Assembly: GCF_933775445.1 (NCBI RefSeq) | Contig: NC_065877.1 | Coordinates: 6,510,001-6,574,000, forward strand | Source of the DNA: Argentina anserina | Lineage: Eukaryota; Streptophyta; Magnoliopsida; Rosales; Rosaceae | Length of the DNA stretch: 64,000 nt | Direction: 5' to 3' | Shown: one piece after another, positions 10,257-20,656 of the stretch | Numbering within the stretch: position 1 is the stretch's first letter | How the letters are laid out: the number at the start of each line of letters is the position of its first letter | Notes under the pieces: generated by a model | Seen by the model: the letters and a program-made list of their open reading frames with translations, nothing else | Database searches by the model: none | What the model was told of the DNA's origin: nothing | Translations under genes and position numbers: made by a program

Positions 10257-11804
10257 TTTTTTTTTCCATAGAGAACAAAGTGAGCACCACGTCCCAGCTC
10301 TGGGGTAGGCAATGTTACATATTATATACACAAGTGAATTACGCAGTTGCTCATTAAAATAGTTTAGCAGAGGAACCCCTTAACATCATTGTAAAGCAGA
10401 TTAAGCGATAATGCAATGGTAAAGTGAGGTAGTAAGTGGAGAATCTCTAAATCGTTATTTTCCACGATCGGTTTGTAATCCAAAAGTATTGTGAAAAAGG
10501 GGTCTGTAATTTACTAACTACGTCCTTTGTGATCCTTAAAGTTCCCAAAGACTTTGTTTCTCAGAAGGATTACGATGATTCATGAGCTTTATAAGATATA
10601 TTCAGCATCCTATGTGAGTAGAATCTCCCAGAATAACTTATTGAAATTTGATTTATATTGCAATACAATATACATACCGTATATACGTATTAGTGGATCG
10701 TGGATGTAATTGCAGACCTTCCCTTTTTTTTTTTTTGGTTAATCAGACCTTCCTTGATAATTGACTTCAAGCAAATGAGTTGGGAAATGTCACTTCATTC
10801 AACCTTTCCTTTGTTCTTGATGATGAGATCTCCCACCTCAGTTAGTGCTTTCGTTGACGCCACAGCGTTCGTAATCAGTTCAGCTATACAAACTAGGGCT
10901 ATCTGAATTCTGAAAAATGAGGTCGTGAGCTTTGAGAAACCTCCTTTTGGCTGAGACTACTGAAGCTGTAAAACAGATATTGAGCCTAACCGCAAGAACA
11001 CGAAAGGTCCATATTTACTGGCAAGATGTTCCAGGACAAATTTGGGGTAAACCATTAAGGAGAAAATGAAGGTTCCTAAAGAGAGGTAATCTTCTAGAAC
11101 CGGCAGGCAACCTCTTCGATCAGTTGAGCATTGTGCTTTCTTGCTTGATCAGAAGAAAGAGAGTAAAGGACTAAAGGGTAAGAGAGTGGGAGACTACGGG
11201 TATGGACAAGTAAAGAGTCCTAGCAAATTGGTTTCAGTGGGTACCAATTTAGATTGGTTAAAAGTAATGTATCCTCAGATCATCTGCCTTGGCGCTTCGT
11301 AGTTCAATTTTCCCTCTAGCAAAGTCGGTTGCTGATGAGGAACGAGCTGAGAACCTATCATCTGTCAATTACTTGAAAATGGTGTTTGCCTGTATATAGT
11401 CCCTGGTATTCAACCGCAAAAAAAACTTGAAAGATAGATACGATTGGCGATAGAGACGAACGCTACTAGCCTAAACCATGAACAAAGTTCATAAAGCTGG
11501 ACAAACTTAAAATTTGAATGTCCAGACAGAAATAGAACTATGGATCAAGGACTTACTATGATCAGTAGAAATCACTACGGATATTACCTATTTGCATGTG
11601 CTGATAGTCACATATTGATGGTATTGGCGCACACAAAAATCTAATTATGAGTATGAAACTATTTTCTGTTCATTTGATGACAAACCAAAGACTAAAAAGA
11701 CAAGAGAAAAAAAAACATGCTTTAATTTGCTTAAAATGAAAGCAACTTATTGCACTAGATCTACCGGATAAAACTTACCTCTTAATTAATAAAAATACTG
11801 ATAT
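10257..11804. other. Intergenic region, no gene recognised
   Basis: The only long open frame (10700-10906) has no family resemblance. A purine-rich stretch at 10920-11260 looks transcribed but carries stops in all frames. The end nearest 11805 is probably the 3' UTR of the NusG-like gene on the minus strand. Confidence 0.4.
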
Positions 11805-13511
11805 TTACAAGGTCTCTGAAACAAGTTCACTGACATCTAAATCTACTAAGCTTTCTTTCCCGAATAACATAAATGCCACAGTTGCCTGCAAAATGACAAT
11901 TAATATAGTCTCTCAGTTAGGGTGCCAGAATCTAAATTCCACCTATGCTTATCCCAAATAGAATTGTACGTATGCAAAATAATAATTCATGCCAGAAATA
12001 CTAAACCTTTTTGGTTCTGCGATTCAGCTTCTTCAGGCTGCCTTCATATTCAGCGAAAGTCCCAGATACAACTCGAACAATAGAACCTATGACGAGTTTC
12101 TTATCCTTTACAGATGAACCATATTTTAGAGGATCAGAAGCTTTTATTGATCTTTTTTTGGGTTTAGCATCTCCACCAGATTTTTCAGTATCATCAATAT
12201 TCAGCCCAGAGCTGAGTTGCTGCTCTTGTTGAAAAGCTAGGTCAGCTTTTTCTTGTTCTTCCTTTGCCTTTGCGAAAATAGCTTCCATGTCAAATTCAGA
12301 CACTGGCCTGGGTCTGTTAATCTGTCTCTTCCTGCGCATATCAAAATAACATCCTAAATACTTGCTGGAAAAAACACGCGCAGATAGTGCTCTACACCAA
12401 TACATACTTAAGGTGTCCACAACAATGTCGATCACCATATTAAGTAACATGTATGTAACAAAGGCCCACAAAATGTCAAAACATCAAAAAACTCAACCCA
12501 AATGTAGCTTCATATAATGACACGAACCATTGATTTGGGGATATTCTCTTGGTATTATGAAAGTACGCAGTCATAACATGGCTTTAAAACTTTTACTGTT
12601 TTCATCTCTTTAAATTCTTCAAATTTGACTAATAAACTCACATATTACAATGTCCATACTATCTATGAGTCCTTCATATATCATTCGACATCTTGAATCA
12701 CATGCTAGCTGCGGACATTACACAACTCACATTATGAATATTCTCCACTTTCAGTTCATTTCACGTCAGAGCTTCATACTTTAACAACTATGATACTCAA
12801 CACCGCAACAACAAACCTAACCATATAAGAAAATTTACTCACGTATTTCCAACCTTGGCACCAATAAAGCCTCCAACTCCATCCAATTCCGTGACGAAAT
12901 CATGAATCTCCTTGTCCAACACACACCTCAGAAAAGCACACCCCCGGAAACAATGGCTTTGCCTTAACCGAGTATGTACCATTCTTCAACTTCCTCCTCT
13001 CCGGCATCGACGGCGCATACACCTAAACACCAAACCACACACTTGACACATTGATCCATAAAAACCAATTCTTCGAGTTGAACTTACTTAAGTTACCTTG
13101 AAATCCATATGAGGGTAATTCCTAGCGAGTAACCGAGCGATTAACTGAGCAGTCTCCTGGCCCTTGATTCTAGAAACCCGGACGATATACCACTGTGGGC
13201 CCTCGCGAGCGAGGTTGTTGATGTTGAGCTCTTCTTTCCAGTGCGCGAATTTCTGGGTGGGCTTTTCCAGAAGCTTCTCCTCGACTTTTTCCTTCCAGTT
13301 GGTGCCGGCTTTGCTCTCTCTCCTCTCGTTTCTGAGCTGCCTTCTCTCTCTGGCGGAGAGCTGCTGCTGCTGCTGTTCTTGTTCGAGGGTGGCGGAGATG
13401 GAGAGAGGGAGGTGGGTGTGTTTGGAAGTGGGGATGGAGATGGGGAGGAGGGAGGAGGGAGAGGGAGTGAGAGTGGTGGCAAGGACTCCATTGGAGAAGT
13501 CCTTGGGTCAT
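11805..13511 (-). CDS. PTAC13: Plastid NusG-like transcription factor (PTAC13 type), frame-broken
   Basis: Four exons on the minus strand: 13097-13511, 12843-13022, 12007-12331 and 11805-11885. The conserved frame gives a Glu/Arg-rich region, a NusG N-terminal domain (PQWYIVRVSRIKGQETAQ, then YAPSMPERRKL in exon 2 and FVTELDGVGGFIGAKVGNT), an acidic coiled linker (EFDMEAIFAKAKEEQEKAD) and a KOW-type end (IGSIVRVVSGTFAEYEG). The known relative is pTAC13, a NusG-like part of the plastid transcriptionally active chromosome. Two frame breaks are visible. The conserved frame of exon 1 has no ATG and is closed by a TGA at 13508-13510. The plausible start (MTQGLLQWSP, 13511) lies in another frame, one base out. 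Exon 2 is 180 nt where 179 is needed, with one base too many near the C5 run at 12941-12945. Either this is a recent pseudogene or the assembly has homopolymer errors. Confidence 0.75.
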
Positions 13512-14550
13512 CTTCTTCGAGCTTTGAGGAGCTCTGTGACTACTGGGATAAGGGTCGTTGTGGAGGTTGAGCCTGGGTCATCATGGTTTAGTTGGGGTAT
13601 TTGGGCTCGAAAATGTACCCAATTAATACAGATTATGGCCCAGTCAAAGTTTTCTAAACTATATAGAATAAAGAAAATCGAAAACCTCGATCTACTCTGT
13701 TTCTTAGCTGATAAAAATGAAACGTTGAAAACGCAAGAAAGGGAAGGAAATTACACTAGACAGTGGAGTCAGAATGCGGGAAATTTTAATGATTTCGGTA
13801 TTTATTAATCACTAGCATTTATCTGTGAATATTTTCACATAAGTTAATTTTAATTATAACTTCCTACTATCAATGTCTTTTTCCATAATTATCTTTATCT
13901 CTTAATTTTTTTATTTTTTTATTTTATTTTTTATCTTACAACCCCTATGTTTATTTGTGAGAAACTGATGATAAAATGGTAGATCCGTCAGTTCGTAATT
14001 TAGTGGTACTATGCTATTTGTTTTATAGTAATAGAGATATTAAGATCTTTTGAAATAAGATTGATGTTTTTTCGTGACAACAAACTCATTACTACCGAGC
14101 ACAAATGTCCCTTCTAAAGGATTAGAGGCCCAATTGTTGCATAAATTTGTATTAAACTTCTCTAAAACTCAAGCAAAGAGTATAACGTAATTTTTCGATT
14201 CAATGTACTTAATTTTTCTCTTGGTTAATATCATTTTTTCTCATTCACTTTATATGGTAATTGAAAGCTTGAATTCTAACTTCAGCTTGAACTTACTTTA
14301 CTATGTTTGCCATTTATGTGTCTTGAAGGATATAAACCTGCCATGTGGCTGCTGCACAAATTGCTTTGGTGGTTAAATGTTACATGTGTCATGAGAACTA
14401 TTCCAAAACCCGCTCTGCTTACAGAACTAAAGCTTCATCGCTCATTACTCAAATCTCATTCCCTGTTCATGTAACCACTTGGTTTTCCAATTAGTTTCAT
14501 CTAAATCAGTGTAAACGTAAGCATCTAACCTCAGGTTTCTTTTGTTCTTT
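13512..14550. other. Intergenic region upstream of the NusG-like gene
   Basis: It probably contains the minus-strand promoter of the NusG-like gene. A GCGGGAAATT motif near 13775 matches the E2F consensus, but I would not rely on one site. Otherwise it is AT-rich with no gene seen. Confidence 0.4.
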
Positions 14551-14556
14551 TTGCAG

Positions 14557-14655
14557 GCGAAGACCACAAAGATTTTGTTGGTGTTTTTGAACGACTACAT
14601 ATGCTTGAAGAAGGTGATGGTGGAAAGACCTGGATGGAGAACATCGCTCGCATAT
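14557..14655 (+). other. Exon-like fragment of unknown gene
   Basis: A T-rich tract ending in TTTTTGCAG is followed by an open stretch reading GEDHKDFVGVFERLHM...GGKTWMENIARIYG and then a GTAC donor-like site. It looks like one exon of a larger protein that I cannot name. A second possible coding stretch (15384-15560, reading APNTSIDPPSRSNPMEP) lies beyond the MITE at 14693-15126. Together they may be the remains of a broken gene. Confidence 0.3.
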
Positions 14656-14692
14656 ATGGTACAATTCTAACTTTTCTAAACTGTTATTGTAG

Positions 14693-15126
14693 GAGAGTAA
14701 ATTTGCTCCCCACCTTATTTTCCCACTTTCATCCCCACATAGCTAATTATGTGACATGTGTCACTTCTAACCTAATCATAGTAACTATAGTTACTCTTAT
14801 TAATTTTATTTATTTTCTGATTTTACCTAATTTTTTTTCTTTTTTTTTTCTATTTTTTCTTTTTTTTTCTTTGAACAAAACATTAAATCCTACATTCTAT
14901 ATTAGTCATTGATTGACTACACCAATAAAAATTATACTAGGATTTAATGTTTTGTTAAAAGAAAGATATATATATATATATATAAAGGAAAAAAATTAGG
15001 TAAAATCAGAAAATAAATAAGAGTAACTATAGTTAGTATGGTTAGGTTAAATGAGACACGTGTCACATATATAGCTGGGTGGGAATGAAAATGGGGAAAT
15101 AAAGTGGAAAGCAAATTTGCTCTCGC
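14693..15126. mobile_element. Fold-back MITE, ~434 bp
   Basis: The ends are long inverted repeats (~180 bp): GGAGAGTAAATTTGCTCC at left is answered by the complement of GCAAATTTGCTCTCG at right. The arms continue through TCCCCACATAGCTA and the GTAACTATAGTTACTC region. TATTGTAG at 14685-14692 and 15127-15134 is an 8-bp target duplication. There is no coding capacity. An 8-bp duplication fits hAT-like elements; 9 bp with one mismatch would fit Mutator-like ones. Confidence 0.85.
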
Positions 15127-15134
15127 TATTGTAG

Positions 15135-17370
15135 TAGTGCTTTAAAAAATTTATTTTTTTTGATTGATTTGGGTATCCAACCTTTAGAAGTACCTACAAT
15201 ATGCATATGCTTCATTTTGTTATCCGCTAACAGACAGTCCAAACCATTGAAACTTGCACCACACGGCTCAATAAGATAAAAAGACTCCCCACAGGTTTTC
15301 CAGCTGTAAACTTACAAGGGATTGTGAGAATATGATCACTATTTGTATTTGGTGCTTATTTTTTCGGTTATTACCTCTCAATTGTGTGTTATGATGCACC
15401 AAACACCAGTATTGATCCACCTTCAAGATCCAACCCCATGGAGCCTGCAAGTTTCTCAGCTCACATATATGCAATTATGAGCAAGGATGATGCTCCTCAT
15501 GCTGGGATCTCGCAGTCCTGTTTATGTGGTTATAGAGAATGTTGTGTATGTCCTTCAAAGTATGTGCCACTCTGCAACTGGTTTATTTTGATTGTAGGGG
15601 TTTAATACTTTAATCGTATTGATCTCCTAAATGAACAGGTAAAGAAACAGAATCATCAGTTGACTCTGTCTCCCCCCCCCCCCCCCCTCTAAATTTAGGG
15701 TAATGTTATATTACACCTACCTCTTAAAATTACATCAAATCTATTTATTAGCTTAATTTTTTTATTTTTAAAAAAGATTTTAGATTTGAATAACATAACT
15801 TTATTTTATAGGTATTTATTAGATGTGCCATTCACCAAACACTAAAATTATAAAATCCAAAAACGACATGTTTCACATGATTGAAGCATCTGCCATTTTT
15901 TACAAACTTAACTATGAATGAGTAAACTGAATTCAATATTTAGAACTTGAAGTTGTATGTGTTTGTGGTGTTTGTTGTTATAGGGTTCATGTGCTATAGG
16001 GTATGACTCAAATTTGAGTTATGTTAAATAGGATATGTGATTCGTTGTTGAGTTGAATCTTTTGATTAAGTGTATTATACTTGAGAAAATAGTTGTTGTA
16101 CCTGTATGTTAGGCAACAATGTGTGAGGGTTGAACATGGAAGGCAAGTGGTTTTTTAGGGTATGATATTTGATTTTCTCTCCTATGGAATATGTATGTAG
16201 CTTATATTTAGTATGTTAATTTGTTGGGATGTGTAGATTGTTCCTTGCATATGAATTAATTATTCTTTCCACATAGGTAAATCTTATGTTGTATAAGACC
16301 ATACCTCTAAGGTAGGAAGTGTGGGTTATATAGGTAGAGAGTGTGGGTAACATATTTACGTAACTTCTATTCAATAGGTTTATTTTGTGGGATGTGTAAA
16401 TTGATCATTGCATATAGGTTAATTTTCATTTACATAGAGATAAATATTTTCTTGTATAGGATCATACCTCTAAGATATAAAGTGTGGGTTGGAAAAAGGG
16501 AAATTAGACAACCAGAAGAAAAGAATATTGTGTGTTTTGAATAAGAAAGAATGTATATGCTGAAAACATGATCAAATAGCCTTGCAATAGAAACAAAATA
16601 AAGAACAACTTGGTAGTTTTTAGCATTCATAACTTGCTTTGATCTATTATGACAGTAATAGAAATAACATAATTTTTGTATTTCGTTTGACTATTCTTTA
16701 AGATAAGGATACTTTACCAAATTGAACATTTAATTTATATTTATAACAGTTGCATGTTTATAATATTTGAAAAATTGTAAGAACTATAGTTATGAAGATA
16801 TTTTACATTTATAACTAGAAGGGTAAAAAAGTGAACTCGATTAAATGATTTAAATATATTAATTAAAAAAATCGTATAAGGAATGTTGATATATGTTTTG
16901 GGTGTGATTACAAAAATAAAAGGGTGTGGGTTTATCTAGAAATTGGACTTGAAGATTGAGTTTATCACTAATTTTCTCTTATTCTTTTCATGAATTCTAT
17001 AGCTGTTGAGTATTTTGGGCGAGTTGTAGGCCTTATTCTTCCTACAGTGTAGTCTGTATTGACATTAACAATATAAAACCCAAGTCTTTTTGAGAAGAAA
17101 ATCATTATACACTTATGGTTACATGTAATATACTATCACTTTTATCCATTCTCGATCCATTCTCGAGACCTCTATAAGGAGTGAAAAATCGAAACAAAAA
17201 CTTAATGTAACTAGATAGAGTGAAAAATCGTCTCGCAAACAAACCTATTACTCAAATGCTTTATATAGATCAACACCACGTGCATATATTTTTCTCCATA
17301 GGAAGGCAAAAAAAAAAAAATTCATTTAGTTCTTCCGCATGTGGCCTCTGAATAAAATTTATATTCAATA
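15135..17370. other. AT-rich intergenic region
   Basis: It contains a 16-C run (15672-15687) and an imperfect direct repeat of 163-bp period. The GGGATGTGTA block at 16226 recurs at 16389, and each copy is followed by CATACCTCTAAG and GTGTGGGTT. I see no gene. Confidence 0.5.
16226..16500 (+). repeat. Imperfect tandem duplication, 163-bp period
   Basis: GGGATGTGTAGATTG (16226) is repeated as GGGATGTGTAAATTG (16389). The blocks CATACCTCTAAGG/CATACCTCTAAGA and the following GTGTGGGTT also recur in register. The copies are noticeably diverged, so this is an old event. Confidence 0.7.
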
Positions 17371-17413
17371 ATGGCGGGTCTTGGCGGAGAACACATATTT
17401 CCCCCAAAACATT

Positions 17414-17430
17414 TCAAACCTTCCCGCGCC
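17414..17430 (+). promoter_or_regulatory. E2F-like site upstream of the LisH gene
   Basis: CTTCCCGCGCCCC contains TTCCCGC, a good match to the E2F consensus, ~150 bp before the chosen start codon. A nearby ATGGCGGG (17371) is a weaker match. This would suggest cell-cycle-linked expression. That is inference from one motif. Confidence 0.35.
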
Positions 17431-17574
17431 CCCCAAATTTCCTCATCTCCCTCCCTCCATATATCCCTCTCCTTTTTTAGAACCCTCCGCCCCTTCATTT
17501 CTCACTCCTCCCAGATCTCATCTCATCTCTCCTCGGCGGTTACTCCTCCCTCTTTCATCTCCACAACCCCCAAG

Positions 17575-20063
17575 ATGACCAAGCCCAAAGCCAAGAAGCC
17601 CGAGAATCTCGGCAAGGGCACCGTCACCCCCGTCCAGATCGCCTTCCTCGTCGACCAGTACCTCTCCGATAACTCCTACACCCAATCCCGCAGCCTCTTC
17701 CGCACCGAAGCCTCTTCGCTCTTCTCCAAGTCCCCCCTTCGCGAGGTACCCACTCCTTTCTCTCCCTTCCATTTCCCAAATCCTCCCCTTTTTTGTTTCT
17801 GATTTTTAGGTTTTAATTGATTTTGCTTCAGGTGCCGAAGAGCTTGCTGAGCTTGTCTGAGATTCTGAACGAGTACATAGCGCTGAAGGAGCAGAAGGTG
17901 TTGCTGGACCACGAGAAGGCTCGGGTGGAGCAGGAGAAGAGTAGAGTGCAGACGCTTTTGAATGGGTTGCAGATCTCCATGAACATTTATAATGCTGGTG
18001 GCAACCCCCAGATTTCTAAGGCTTGCGATGCGGTGCCGAAACAGATGCTCATGGCTCCTCAGCCTCGCTTAATGACTGGGTCTTCTGCAGGTATGACTAG
18101 TCTTTGACAAGATTTGATTGATCCTGTTGAACTTTAAATGATTCGTGTTGTTTGCGTAAAGAATCGAGTTGAACTTATTGATTAGTTATTGGAAGCTTGT
18201 GAATCCGGACTGAGATCTGTGAATTAAACTTGAATGTGTGATTGCTAGTTAGTGTTATAGCTCTCTATTTGTGCTTCTTGTTTATGTTTTTGCATCTGGT
18301 TGTGTTGGTGTTTGAGAATAGGCGTAGAGAACACAGTGGATGCTGTGTGTGGGGGATTAAGATAACCAATTTCATATGGTACATGTCACATCTTATCTGC
18401 TTTAGATAAGTTATTAAATGCCATTTGGGACTATACCATGAGTTAACAACTTCACATAAGCTCACAAGGCACTCTATAATCGATTGTGAGTCATGATTGT
18501 GTATACGTATGCTGACTGTTTGGTATGTGTACTGTTTTTTATGGCTTCTAATAGCATTTCCTATGCACCGAATACCAGTTGTTTATCCAGTAGTAACACC
18601 TGCCAACACCAACCTTGGGCCTGTGAACTTCTGCTCACCAATCATAAGTAACCTGCCGGCAACCAAGAGGAAGGCTTCAAATGCTGGTGGCGGTGCCCCT
18701 CCTGCTTCTAAGAGGTCTCGCAGCAAAGCATCTGTCAGTAAGATTCCAAACAAAGGTATGTAATGTATCATGTTTAAAGTTTTGAAGCTCTACATCTCAA
18801 TTATGTTAGTTGGTATATGTTCTTATTGGTCATGTGCATTAGCAGGTGTAGCAACACTTCTAGCATCAAGTAGTTCACTTAATAACCAAGGAAGTGCAGC
18901 ACCCACTTCAGCTGTTCAATCATCACTGCAGAATTGTGCTCCTAACGGTTCTTTGGTTCAAGGATCCACTGTGGCCAAATGCTTGTTCACCCAGCCTTCA
19001 TTTTCCAATGCCACCAATTCTTCTGTTCCTCAAACACCTCCACGAGCTATTTCCTCTCAAACTGACAAATCTGTGTCTCCTGTTGAAAATTCTGCCATTT
19101 CCACCAGCAGTGATAATAATTCTCCTCCTGAAATCAGTGCTAATTGCTGCACCATATTTTCGTCCAAGAGAGTGACGCTTACCCCTAACAAAGCTTGCTA
19201 TACTGTGGAAACAAACCATTGCATTTCTTCCTCACCTGCCAAGACAAGCTCAAGGATGTCAACTAGGAGGGAACATGTAAAAGGGAGGCTAAACTTTGAT
19301 CGTTCGGATGTGCCAGTTGGTTTGGACAAACCACTTACTGATGAAAAATCAGCTGACAAACCAATCAGAGATGAAATTTTGACATCTGATTCTGAAAAAG
19401 AAGTTGACATATTTGACATCGACATGCCCAACTTTGAAGCACTGGGAGCAGATTTCAACTTCAATGAAATGTTAGGTGAACTAGATCTTGATTATGGAGA
19501 ACTTGGTTTTCCTTGTCAACCTTCTTCGGCTGCTTGCATGGGAAATGTTTCAGGGTAATCTCTACATTCCACAAATATTTCTCCACTCCTACATTTGCTA
19601 CTATTAAATCAATTGTAATCTTACCTTATGTTCTGTATGCTTTACAAACTGTACAGGTCCTCTCATGAATATATGGATGGTAATGAGGGAACTAATCAAG
19701 TCATGTCAGAATTTTCATCAACTGTGACAGAAGTAATATCAGAGAAGGGCACCAGCGCACAAGGTAATGAATCACTTGAACTGTTTCTGTCTGCTAAAAA
19801 AGCAAATCTCATTTGGTAGAGTTTCCACACTGTTTTATACCATACTGAAGCAATTCTGGGTTGTTGCAGGACCTGATTCTATGACAACAATGAAGTCTGT
19901 AACCAAAAGTATCAGAATTATAAGCCCAGGTAACTTTTTCTGTCTAAATTATGAATTCTTTAATTTGATGTAGCAGTCTAAAATGACTCATTTGTGTGCT
20001 TTTGGGATTGCAGTAAAAAAGCGAGGAAGCTCTGTGGATGAGAAGTGTACTGAGATAAACTGA
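17575..20063 (+). CDS. LisH-domain nuclear-type protein, seven exons
   Basis: Exons 17575-17745, 17832-18090, 18555-18755, 18846-19554, 19657-19763, 19870-19929 and 20014-20063 join in phase through GT-AG introns to 518 residues. After a Lys-rich start (MTKPKAKKPENLG) comes a LisH motif at ~22-50 (QIAFLVDQYLSDNSYTQSRS). A coiled coil follows (LNEYIALKEQKVLLDHEKAR, then RVEQEKSRVQ), then a basic stretch like a nuclear localisation signal (KRKASNAGGG...SKRSRSKAS), a Ser/Pro-rich middle and an acidic block (DIFDIDMPNFEALGADFNFN) that could be an activation surface. LisH motifs dimerise, and plant LisH proteins are often transcriptional co-regulators. I cannot name the exact family. An in-frame upstream ATG at 17371 would add 68 residues. 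I prefer 17575 because conserved-looking sequence begins there and the upstream part resembles a leader. Confidence 0.8.
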
Positions 20064-20656
20064 ATGGTTTGTTGGAATAACTGATAGACTGACAGATGAT
20101 CTTTTGACTATGTTAATATTCGACAACTATGTTTAGAAGCTATACCTGGCCTTGGTTTAGCCTTAAACATCTCAAAAAATTCCTTAGGCTAATGGTTTGT
20201 TTCTTGTTAGTATCATAGGCCCTACTTGTAGTAGTTTGGGGCTCAGGGCTTACTAGGCTAATGGTTTGTTTTTGTTCATTATGTAGTTTCTCACCGTAGG
20301 CTTGTCCATATTTGACAAGTGGTATTGCCAGCATGATCATTTGTTGATAGAATTCCTATTCGTTTATGAGATTGAAATGTTAATCACGGAAGTTTTAGTT
20401 CCAGATCAATATTGTTACAGGATTGTTTCTAGTTTTATATTTTGCCGAGTTTTGAATGTAAGAACTGTCCTTGTAGGTTACTACATGGTCAGTTGAACAT
20501 CTAATTAGACTGTTAACCGCCTGAGAGCGAAAGATTGCACACAGGCATTGAACATAAGTACACATTTTCTTTAATCGAGTGTTCTTTTTCTTGAGGAAAA
20601 TTCCCACACAACATTATCTTCATACACAATTAATCTCTTTTTCTGTCATTTCCTGA

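Noticed and set aside
13141..13511. Two minus-strand frames (MESLPP... and MTQGLL...) as separate proteins
   Set aside because: Both are out-of-frame readings of exon 1 of the NusG-like gene. The conserved protein lies in the third frame. Only the MTQGLL start is of interest as the likely true start before a frame break.
13164..13808. 214-codon plus-strand frame
   Set aside because: Antisense shadow of the NusG-like exon 1 and its upstream region.
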